Part shown: piece by piece, positions 1-6,547 of the stretch
Numbering within the stretch: position 1 is the first letter of the stretch
How the letters are laid out: every line of letters begins with the position of its first letter
Source: Candidatus Eiseniibacteriota bacterium
Lineage (GTDB): Bacteria > Arandabacterota > Arandabacteria > JAGLYR01
Direction: 5' to 3'
Assembly: GCA_023132135.1 (NCBI GenBank)
Contig: JAGLYR010000187.1
Span: 1-22,159, forward strand
DNA: 22,159 nt
The notes under the pieces: generated by a model
The model's database searches: none
Told to the model about the DNA's origin: nothing
The model's input: the letters and a program-made list of their open reading frames with translations, nothing else
Translations under genes and position numbers: made by a program

Positions 1-1
1 C

Positions 2-1120
2 ATGGATCTTAAGTCCAGGCTCAAGCAGGTTTTTGAGCTGTGCAATCCACTCCCGGAGGCGGTTCTTCTCGAAAGTGCTTCTCACGGTGCTGTGGATCCC
101 AACTTCTGCTATGTTACGGGATTTGAGCGGAGCATTCCGTCCGGTGCTTCGGCGATTCTCCGTCTGGGTGAGAGGCCGCTCGTGATGGTCTCTCTCATGG
201 AGGGCGAAAGCGCCATGCAGAACCGGAACATCGAGGTCAGTGTTGCGCGCAACCGCCGTGAGCACGATGCCGCCATTGGCGTTTCTCTGGGGTCATGCAG
301 GCGGATCGGCTACAATCCGAGCGGGCTTTCCGTCGCGCGCTTTGATGTGCTGAAGAATCTCCTTCCGGGAGCAGAATGGCTGGATGTCTCGTCTGCGCTT
401 GTGCGGGCACGATTGGTGAAGACCGGAGACGAGATTCTCTGGATCCGGAGGGCGGCCGAGCTCAGCGCGATCGCAATGGAGGAAGTACCATCGCTGCTGG
501 TGCAAGGAATGGCCGAAAGGGATCTGGCTGCAGAGATCGATTATCGGCTTCACAAGCGTGGCGCGACCGGCCATGCCTTCGACACCATCGTGGCATTCGG
601 TCCCAACGGGGCGGAACCCCACCATCACAGCGGGGAGGCGACGCTTGTACCCGGATCATTGGTTCTCGTGGATTTGGGAGCGCGCTACCGGAGGTACTGT
701 GCGGATTTGACTAGGACGCTCGCATTCGGCGAGGTCGGAGAGGTGGAGACCCGTATGCACGCCGTTGTCCTGGCTGCCCGGGAAGCGGCTCTGGGACGCT
801 TGCTTGCTGGAACGAATGGTCGAGAGGTGCACGAGGCGGCGGACCGGGTCATCGAGGAGACGGAATTCAAGGGGTGTTTTGTGCACGCCGTTGGCCACAG
901 CGTTGGACTGGAAGCGCAGGATGGCATCGCGCTCCACTCCCATTCGGATTTCACGGTCGGCCCGGGAATGGTTTTCGCCGTTGAGCCGGGAGTCTACGTT
1001 CCCGGGATTGGAGGCGTGCGGATTGAAGATACGGTATTGGTGACCGATGGGGGAATCGAGATCCTGACGGTTGTTCCGACGGAACTTGCGACAGAGCGCT
1101 GGAAGGCAGGGGTGGAGTGA
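2..1120 (+). CDS. M24 family metallopeptidase (Xaa-Pro aminopeptidase/dipeptidase type)
   Basis: Probable cytoplasmic peptidase that removes or splits N-terminal residues next to proline. The 372 residues show the two-domain creatinase/aminopeptidase P layout: an N-terminal domain to about residue 135 and a pita-bread M24 catalytic domain from about 145 to 365. All five dinuclear metal ligands are visible: D224 (VDLGARY), D235 (ADLTRT), H299 (HAVGHS), E328 (AVEPG) and E342 (VRIEDT). The conserved HHHSG stretch lies near residues 207-211. No signal peptide is seen. The ATG is at base 2, so only one upstream base is available; the true start could lie outside the window, although the length is normal for the family. 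Its TGA overlaps the GTG of the downstream phosphatase (GTGA), implying translational coupling. The exact substrate (dipeptide or longer peptide) cannot be told from sequence. Confidence 0.9.
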   Translation: MDLKSRLKQVFELCNPLPEAVLLESASHGAVDPNFCYVTGFERSIPSGASAILRLGERPLVMVSLMEGESAMQNRNIEVSVARNRREHDAAIGVSLGSCRRIGYNPSGLSVARFDVLKNLLPGAEWLDVSSALVRARLVKTGDEILWIRRAAELSAIAMEEVPSLLVQGMAERDLAAEIDYRLHKRGATGHAFDTIVAFGPNGAEPHHHSGEATLVPGSLVLVDLGARYRRYCADLTRTLAFGEVGEVETRMHAVVLAAREAALGRLLAGTNGREVHEAADRVIEETEFKGCFVHAVGHSVGLEAQDGIALHSHSDFTVGPGMVFAVEPGVYVPGIGGVRIEDTVLVTDGGIEILTVVPTELATERWKAGVE

Positions 1121-2403
1121 AGGACAAGGAAATCATACAACCCAGGGACTACCCCCTGCTGCTGCGGGATCAGGTTCGGGAGAACCAGCTCCTGGTTGAC
1201 GTAGGTGGCAAGATCAGTTCGACCCTCAATCTGCGCGAAGTCCTGAGCTACATCCTGGACGCGGTGAAGCAGCTGGTTCCGTACGATGCGGCCTGCGTGT
1301 ACCTCTTGGGTTCGGACGACGAAGAGGTGATTTCCGTGACCCAGCGGGGCTACTCGCTGGGTCGGGAAAAGGACCTGAGGACAAAGATCGGGACCGGGAT
1401 TGTCGGATGGGTCGCGATGACGGGCCAGGACTCGATTGTCAACGATGTGCGCGAGGATCCCCGGTACCGGATGGCCAGGAAGAGGACCCGGTCGGAAATG
1501 GTTGTGCCCATTCGAAGCGGGGACGACATCATTGGTGTGATCAACCTCGAATCGGACAGCATCGAGGCCTACGACTGCGACGACATGAGTCGGTTGACGA
1601 AGTTCGCCGGTCAGGCCGCGATTGCAATCCGGATGGCCAGTCTCTACAGGGAAATCGAAGAGAAACGCCGGATGGAACAGGAATTCATGGTGGCGCGGGA
1701 TATCCAGTGTCACTTCCTGCCGGGGGGGGATCCGGAGATTCCCGGCTTCGATATCTCAGGTATGAATCTTCCCTCTCTGGAAGTGAGCGGGGACTACTAC
1801 GATTTCATCGATGTGGCGGCCGGACAGCTGGGTATTGTGATCGCCGACGTGTCGGGCAAGGGAATCCCGGCCGGACTCATCATGGCGGCGTTTCGAGCGA
1901 GTCTTCTGGCCGAGGTACGAAACAACTTCGCGATTCGAACCGTCTTGTCCAAAGTCAACCGTCTGGTGTATGAGAGCTGCGACCTGGCGGAGTTCGTCAC
2001 AGCTGTCTATGGCGTTCTTGACGAGAAGAGCCGTGTGTTCACCTACTCCAACGCGGGGCACAATCCACCCCTCCTTCTGCGGCCGGGGAAGCCGGTAGAG
2101 AATCTGTCGGACGGAGGCACTATTCTGGGAGCATTTGCAGACAGCGAGTACACCGAGTCCCGGGTGGTGTTGAGCCCCGGGGATATCCTGGCGTTCTACA
2201 CGGACGGTGTTACGGAGGCTTCGAGTCCGGTGGGGGTGGAGTTCGGGGAGCGTGGGCTCGAGAAGGTTCTGCGGAAGAGCGCGCACCTCACGGCCAAGGC
2301 GATGTGCTACACGATTCGGGGGGAAATCCGCAGGCACACGGAGCGAGAGGCCTTGGGAGACGATCTGACCCTCGTGATCGTGAAAGTGGAGAGCGGGGCC
2401 TGA
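1117..2403 (+). CDS. GAF domain + SpoIIE/PP2C-type serine phosphatase
   Basis: A signalling phosphatase of the RsbU type, expected to dephosphorylate an anti-sigma-factor antagonist in response to a signal bound by its GAF domain. Residues about 25-178 form the GAF domain (IGTGIVGWVA, VVPIRSG, GVINLES). A short charged helix (about 178-195) leads to the phosphatase domain (about 196-425). The PP2C metal residues are present: D226 in SGDYYDF, D244 in IADVSGKG, D363 in YTDGVTEAS, and D415/D416 in GDDLTL. The fold motif SNAGHNPPLL is at 311-320. The GTG start at 1117 overlaps the preceding TGA. There is no membrane segment, so it should be cytosolic. No STAS-domain antagonist, anti-sigma kinase or sigma factor lies in the window, so its target is unknown. 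Confidence 0.9.
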   Translation: MKDKEIIQPRDYPLLLRDQVRENQLLVDVGGKISSTLNLREVLSYILDAVKQLVPYDAACVYLLGSDDEEVISVTQRGYSLGREKDLRTKIGTGIVGWVAMTGQDSIVNDVREDPRYRMARKRTRSEMVVPIRSGDDIIGVINLESDSIEAYDCDDMSRLTKFAGQAAIAIRMASLYREIEEKRRMEQEFMVARDIQCHFLPGGDPEIPGFDISGMNLPSLEVSGDYYDFIDVAAGQLGIVIADVSGKGIPAGLIMAAFRASLLAEVRNNFAIRTVLSKVNRLVYESCDLAEFVTAVYGVLDEKSRVFTYSNAGHNPPLLLRPGKPVENLSDGGTILGAFADSEYTESRVVLSPGDILAFYTDGVTEASSPVGVEFGERGLEKVLRKSAHLTAKAMCYTIRGEIRRHTEREALGDDLTLVIVKVESGA

Positions 2404-2431
2404 ATAGCCCGGGTTACAATCGGGGCGCGCG

Positions 2432-4429
2432 ATGAACCGACGACAGGGCACCGGACAGGCTGAGCAGGGTCGTCACGCGACGATCCGCAGGTGGACCAGA
2501 ATCCTCCTCCGGGCAGGAGCCGCTGCGGGCTACCGCTCACCGTCGGATCTCGGTCTCAGTGTCATCGGGAGTCTTGCGGCCGCCCATCTCGGGATTCGCG
2601 GGCACACTCTCGCCTGCGTGAACGGCCTGAGAGATCTTGTCCCCGCATCCCGTGCGCTTGAACCGGACCTCGCATGCCATATCGGAGAAGCCTGCCGTGA
2701 GGGGCCGGTCTCACCCCTTGATTCCTGTGTGAGGAGAATCTGGGCGGAGTCGCATCATCCGGACCTGCTTCCATTTCGGGGAGATGCGCTCGGAATCGCA
2801 TACGAAGAAATCCTTTCCATTGAAGACTCCGCCTCGGGGGAGACGTCGCGGAAGTTGGGGGGAGTCTTCTACACGCCTCCGAAGATTGTGGACTACATAC
2901 TGGCCCGCACCTTGGGTCGATCGCGTGGCGCAGCGCGTACCGGGAAGATCACAATCCTCGATCCCGCCTGCGGATCGGGGGTTTTCCTGGTCGAGGCGTA
3001 CCATCGGCTCAAGGACAGCCGGCGAGGCGATCTGAACGCCTCTCTGTTTGGGGTGGACGTGGATGCGCGTGCGGCGAGTTTGGCCAGGACCCGCCTGGGT
3101 CTCACGGCACTGGCGAGAGCGGGGAGTGATGCCGGTGGGAATCCGGGCGTGGTCCTTCGGCAGCAGATCGTCGTTGGATCGGCACTGGCCGAATCTGTGG
3201 ACGGCCGGGAGATTCCATCTGCAATCGACACAGCCTTCGGCGAAATCCGTGATCGGGGGGGATTCGATCTGGTGATAGGGAATCCTCCCTACGTGAAGAA
3301 CAGGGATCTGGACGGCCGGAGGAAGGAACTCTGGCGCCGGGCATACTACTGTGCCCGGGGGCAGTACGATCTCATGGTGCTTTTTCTGGAGAAGGGCATT
3401 GAGGTCCTGAAGCCCGGCGGGCGGCTCGGATTCCTCGTCTCCAACAAGTTCATGACCTCATCCTACGGGAAGGAATTGCGCCGCCGAATCCTCGAGACAT
3501 GCCGGATCGAGGAAATTGTGGATCTCTCCCGAGCCCGGGTGTTCCGGGGCGCGGCCATTTATCCCGCGATTCTGATTCTGAAAAAGTGCCGGCCCGGCGC
3601 CCGGGCCGGTGGCAACGTGATCCTCAGACACGCGGTGACGGACCTTCGCGAAGAACGGGAATCGGTATCCATTCCCCAATCCGAACTCAGCCGGGGGCCG
3701 GAGAGAACCTTCACGACTGCTCTGACCGGCTCCGGTCTGCGCCTGATAGGGAAGATCGAGAAAATGTCCACTCCGTTGGGGGAGCTCGCCACGATCGCGT
3801 GCGGACTTGCGGATCCGGGGATGGGGCGATCTGTGGTTTCCAGGCAACAAGCCGTTCGGGATGGTGAGAATCGCCGGATGTTTCCCTTCATCCGCGTGGA
3901 GAACATAGCGCCCTACCAGATCCGGTGGACGCATCGCTGGATTTCCCTTGATCCGGGGCGGTACCTGCCCGCGCGTCTGACGGACTTCGGAAGCAAGAAG
4001 ATCGTCATCCCCGGGATTCGGCCCACCCTCCAGGCCGCCTACGACACTCGCGGGTACGCGCTGGGGCGCGTCTACTACATAGCGAGGCACGGGATGGATC
4101 ATCTCCTGCTTCTCGGGCTGCTGAACTCCAGCGTTCTGAATTGGTACTACCGGACCGTCTTCGGCGCGGTCCGGATGGCGGGCGGCTTTCTCCGCTTCAA
4201 TGGTCCCTACCTGAGGGCTCTCCCGATCCCTGTGCATGACTGCGGAGATCCCGCGGTCAAGGGCATTGGCTCCCTTGTAAGACGGAGGCTCCAGTCAGGT
4301 CGATCCAGGCGCGAATCTCAGACGGCCCAGGCTCGCCGCGGAGCCATCGAGGCCGACATCGACAGTCTGGTCGGAGATCTCTTCGGCCTGTCGAGGTCTG
4401 AACGGGAGACTGTCCACCATTGCGCTTGA
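2432..4429 (+). CDS. Adenine-specific DNA methyltransferase (N6-adenine, TaqI/Eco57I-like)
   Basis: A gamma-class N6-adenine DNA methyltransferase of 665 residues that would transfer a methyl group from S-adenosylmethionine to adenine in a specific DNA sequence. It has the YTPP element (147-150), the SAM-binding motif I DPACGSG (177-183) and the catalytic NPPY (284-287), followed by LVSNKFM (335-341). Residues about 445-600 resemble the TaqI-type target-recognition region, ending in a typical LLLGLLNSS...NWYYR helix and a PYLRALPIP strand. The N-terminal roughly 130 residues show no PD-(D/E)XK nuclease motif that I can see, unlike type IIG enzymes. No restriction or BREX partner lies nearby, so it looks like an orphan. 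The ribosome-binding site before the ATG at 2432 is weak, so the start is uncertain. Its stop codon lies inside a likely -35 box. Confidence 0.85.
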   Translation: MNRRQGTGQAEQGRHATIRRWTRILLRAGAAAGYRSPSDLGLSVIGSLAAAHLGIRGHTLACVNGLRDLVPASRALEPDLACHIGEACREGPVSPLDSCVRRIWAESHHPDLLPFRGDALGIAYEEILSIEDSASGETSRKLGGVFYTPPKIVDYILARTLGRSRGAARTGKITILDPACGSGVFLVEAYHRLKDSRRGDLNASLFGVDVDARAASLARTRLGLTALARAGSDAGGNPGVVLRQQIVVGSALAESVDGREIPSAIDTAFGEIRDRGGFDLVIGNPPYVKNRDLDGRRKELWRRAYYCARGQYDLMVLFLEKGIEVLKPGGRLGFLVSNKFMTSSYGKELRRRILETCRIEEIVDLSRARVFRGAAIYPAILILKKCRPGARAGGNVILRHAVTDLREERESVSIPQSELSRGPERTFTTALTGSGLRLIGKIEKMSTPLGELATIACGLADPGMGRSVVSRQQAVRDGENRRMFPFIRVENIAPYQIRWTHRWISLDPGRYLPARLTDFGSKKIVIPGIRPTLQAAYDTRGYALGRVYYIARHGMDHLLLLGLLNSSVLNWYYRTVFGAVRMAGGFLRFNGPYLRALPIPVHDCGDPAVKGIGSLVRRRLQSGRSRRESQTAQARRGAIEADIDSLVGDLFGLSRSERETVHHCA

Positions 4430-4455
4430 CATCCGTTTGCGATCCAGGCTACAAG
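4426..4455 (+). promoter_or_regulatory. Probable promoter for the DUF3078 gene
   Basis: An exact TTGACA at 4426-4431 is followed, after 18 bases, by TACAAG at 4450-4455, which matches four of six bases of the housekeeping -10 consensus. The -35 box contains the TGA stop of the methyltransferase gene. Transcription would begin near 4462, about 105 bases before the ATG. The same TTGACA-N18-TA arrangement occurs at 6480 and 15621. Confidence 0.55.
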
Positions 4456-4467
4456 AGCAGACCGGAG

Positions 4468-4487
4468 GGACGGCTTCCACGCCGTCC
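4468..4487 (+). promoter_or_regulatory. 5'-leader hairpin upstream of the DUF3078 gene
   Basis: GGACGGC (4468-4474) pairs perfectly with GCCGTCC (4481-4487) around a six-base loop. It falls only a few bases after the inferred transcription start and about 80 bases before the ATG, so it would sit at the 5' end of the transcript. It could stabilise the mRNA or be a control element. No T-run follows, so it is not an ordinary terminator. Confidence 0.4.
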
Positions 4488-4566
4488 ACATCGAGGAACC
4501 TTGGACAAGAGCATTGTAGGGTTGAAGCACCGAGCGTTCAGGACCGCAAATCGGGAGGAGTGAAGG

Positions 4567-5436
4567 ATGCGCAGGATTGCGTTGTTTGTGGCATTGGCGG
4601 CTGCGTCTGTGACGGGGATGGCGGTGGCGCAGGAAAACGGAGAGTGGAAGACCTCTGCCAGGACGGGTCTTGCCCTGAGCCAGTCCAGCCTCAGCGATAA
4701 CTGGAGTGGAAGCGAGACCGGTTCCGTCGCGTGGACGTGGACTTTCCTGGGGGAAGCGGAGAAGCAGCTGTCTCGGACAGCGTTGTGGTCCAATACGCTC
4801 AACACGGCGTTCGGCCAGACGCATCAGTATGATCGCGAGGTCGAGCGGTGGGAGAAGCCGATCAAGTCCACCGACAAGATCCGGTTCGACAGTGTGATGC
4901 GTTTCACGTTGGGAGGGTTGGTCGATCCGTATGTGGGTGGGTACTTCAAGTCCCAGTTCTACGGCGAGATGGAGGGGCAGGACGCCAGGATCCTGAACCC
5001 GGCCCTGATCTCCGAATCCGCTGGAATTGCGAAGGCCCTTCTGGAGGGGGAGGGGAAGAATCTGGTGACCCGTGTCGGCGTTGCCTTCCGGCAGAACCGG
5101 AACGTCTTCGCCGCGGGCGAAAACTGGACCAACGACGGCGGCCTCGAGTGGGTCACTGATGCGAAACTTGCATCCGAAGAGGAGAAGACCATCTATCTGA
5201 GCAAGCTGACCGTTTTCAAGGCAATCGTCTTCTCCGAATCCGATGCTCTGGAAGGCACACCCATGGAGGACTACTGGAAATCGCCCGACATCGATTGGGA
5301 AAACACCTTCAGCACCAGGCTGGCGGAGTGGCTGTCTTTTGATTTCTACTTCCAACTGGTGTACGACAAACAGCAGAGCAAGAAGGGACAATACAGGCAG
5401 AACATGGGTGTGGGGCTTGTGTACCGGTTCCTGTAG
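4567..5436 (+). CDS. DUF3078-like outer-membrane beta-barrel protein
   Basis: A 289-residue exported protein of unknown role, most likely an outer-membrane barrel. It begins with a clear signal peptide (MRRIALFVALAAASVTGMAVA, cleaved around residues 21-22). The mature start carries the DUF3078-type signature LALSQSSLSDNWSGSE at about 35-50. Alternating aromatic and hydrophobic strand patterns run throughout, and the C-terminus ends in VYRFL, a hydrophobic/aromatic end typical of BamA-folded barrels. A strong ribosome-binding site GGGAGGAG (4553-4560) precedes the ATG by six bases. It probably has its own promoter at 4426. DUF3078 proteins are known mainly from Bacteroidota and relatives; no function is established. 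Confidence 0.75.
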   Translation: MRRIALFVALAAASVTGMAVAQENGEWKTSARTGLALSQSSLSDNWSGSETGSVAWTWTFLGEAEKQLSRTALWSNTLNTAFGQTHQYDREVERWEKPIKSTDKIRFDSVMRFTLGGLVDPYVGGYFKSQFYGEMEGQDARILNPALISESAGIAKALLEGEGKNLVTRVGVAFRQNRNVFAAGENWTNDGGLEWVTDAKLASEEEKTIYLSKLTVFKAIVFSESDALEGTPMEDYWKSPDIDWENTFSTRLAEWLSFDFYFQLVYDKQQSKKGQYRQNMGVGLVYRFL

Positions 5437-5474
5437 CGCGGGGGAAAGGGAAAAACCTCTGGACAGGACACTGC

Positions 5475-5499
5475 CAATCTCTTATCCTGTAAGAGACTG
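5475..5499 (+). repeat. Inverted repeat between the DUF3078 and FmdB-type genes
   Basis: TCTCTTA (5478-5484) and TAAGAGA (5490-5496) form a perfect 7-base inverted repeat around TCCTG. It extends to ten positions with one mismatch if flanking CAA/CTG are included. There is no T-run, so it does not look like a terminator. It could be an operator or RNA hairpin in the 182-base gap; no other feature is obvious there apart from a GGAGG ribosome-binding site at 5601. Confidence 0.35.
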
Positions 5500-5618
5500 G
5501 GACTGTGGGAGGCGTCTCTGGTAAGTTCTGCCGGGGGCGTCTTTCGGGATAGGAACTCAAGTCGCTTCTGCCCAGCGGAGCGGAATCCAGGGTATCCTGA
5601 GGAGGTCAGAACAATATC

Positions 5619-5894
5619 ATGCCGCTCTACGAGTACGAATGCCGGAAGTGTGGTTACACCTTCGAGGAGAGGCGGAGTATCACAGCGGAACCCCGCAAGC
5701 GCTGTCCGAAATGCAGGGGCAAAGTGCAGCGTCTCATCTCTTCCAACATCCATGTGCTCTTCAAGGGCAGCGGGTTCTACTGCACCGACTACCGCAGTGA
5801 GGAGTACAAGAAGAAGGAGAAGGCGGAAAGGGAAGCTGTCGGCAAGTCGGCATCCGGGAAATCAACGCCCGACAAGAACGCCGCTCACACGTGA
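5619..5894 (+). CDS. FmdB-type zinc ribbon protein
   Basis: A small 91-residue putative regulatory protein of the FmdB/CxxC_CXXC_SSSS family. The start MPLYEYEC is the family hallmark. Two CxxC knuckles, C8/C11 and C29/C32, form the zinc ribbon. The following ISSNIHVLFKGSGFYCTDYR matches the rest of the family domain. The tail from about residue 62 is lysine/glutamate-rich and low in complexity, as is common in these proteins. GGAGG at 5601-5605 lies 13 bases before the ATG, a rather long spacing. The family was named for association with formamidase/amidase expression, but its biochemical role is unclear; a DNA- or RNA-binding or protein-interaction role is plausible. Confidence 0.88.
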   Translation: MPLYEYECRKCGYTFEERRSITAEPRKRCPKCRGKVQRLISSNIHVLFKGSGFYCTDYRSEEYKKKEKAEREAVGKSASGKSTPDKNAAHT

Positions 5895-5917
5895 GAACAA
5901 GTGCCGTGCTTTTGTTC
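5895..5917. terminator. Possible weak bidirectional terminator between convergent genes
   Basis: GAACAA (5895-5900) pairs with TTGTTC (5912-5917) just after the FmdB-type stop and 26 bases before the end of the - strand gene. A T-run is included on the + strand side and A-rich sequence on the other. The stem is AT-rich and short, so its activity is doubtful. Confidence 0.25.
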
Positions 5918-5942
5918 TTCCGGGTGTGAACTGGAGGAGGGG

Positions 5943-6404
5943 CTACTTGTCGCTCCAGCCTTTGCTGCCGATGTCGTCCAGGAGCCGGTCGATCTGCTCC
6001 CGGAACCTGGCAGCGTGGGAGGGCTCGAAGAGGGCCTGACGGATCCGCCCCGAGGGATCCTTCTTCACATAGCGGATGGACTTGATGACGTCGATGGGGG
6101 CGAGAATATCTCTGGAGACCCGAACCTCCAGGGGATCCCCGCTCACTTGCGTATCGGGGTTGTTGTAGGGGTTCATTCCCAGCGTCCAGCCGTGGGCGAT
6201 CATCCCGCACAGGGCGACGCGCAGATGGTTCCAGTCATCGTCCTTCTCAAGATCGATCCGCCTCTTCAGACGGTCCAGGAGAGCATCCACCACATCGCCC
6301 ATCTGCTCGAGCAGATGGCTGTCGATGTGGAGCTTGGCCATGGTCTGGAACATCTGGGAGAGGACTTCGCGTGTCTCGGTCATCGGGGGCTTCCTCGTTG
6401 TCAT
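5943..6404 (-). CDS. Hypothetical protein, 153 residues
   Basis: I do not recognise this family. It is the only convincing - strand gene in the window. The ATG at 6404 gives MTTRKPPMTETREV; AAAGGG lies about nine bases upstream. A second ATG at 6383 (MTETREVL), preceded by AGGA, is also possible. The reading frame continues upstream to 6596, but that stretch looks non-protein-like and overlaps the divergent gene. The N-terminal half (about residues 8-50) is predicted helical and contains LSQMFQTMAKL and DVVDALLDRLKRRIDLEKDDDW. The middle has CGMIAHGWTLGMNPYNNPDT, and the C-terminus is again charged and helical. There is no signal peptide or membrane segment, so a soluble cytoplasmic protein is expected. 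It converges on the FmdB-type gene and diverges from the FlgD-Ig gene. Confidence 0.7.
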   Translation of the reverse strand: MTTRKPPMTETREVLSQMFQTMAKLHIDSHLLEQMGDVVDALLDRLKRRIDLEKDDDWNHLRVALCGMIAHGWTLGMNPYNNPDTQVSGDPLEVRVSRDILAPIDVIKSIRYVKKDPSGRIRQALFEPSHAARFREQIDRLLDDIGSKGWSDK

Positions 6405-6479
6405 GGATGTTTTCCCTTTGGGTCGGCACGGTTTCGACCGAACTTCAGGAGAAAATGTCGTGCGGCCGCGACGAAGTGT

Positions 6480-6509
6480 TTGACACTCACAGAACAGGTT
6501 TGCTAGCCT
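6480..6509 (+). promoter_or_regulatory. Probable promoter for the FlgD-Ig/PorV genes
   Basis: TTGACA at 6480-6485 is followed after 18 bases by TAGCCT at 6504-6509. The -10 match to TATAAT is poor (three of six), but spacing and position equal those of the two other TTGACA sites. Transcription would start near 6516, about 32 bases upstream of the GTG at 6548. I could not identify a promoter for the divergent - strand gene in the same 143-base gap. Confidence 0.45.
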
Positions 6510-6547
6510 GACGTGCTGGAGCGTGTCGGGACGGATGGAGCAACGGG

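Noticed and set aside
754-761. TATGCACG, part of the shared intergenic motif
   Set aside because: Only eight bases match, it lies inside the M24 peptidase coding sequence, and there is no inverted repeat around it.
4318-5391. A 357-codon open frame on the - strand over the DUF3078 gene
   Set aside because: The + strand frame has a signal peptide, a strong ribosome-binding site and a barrel pattern; the - strand frame spans three unrelated + strand segments with no motif.
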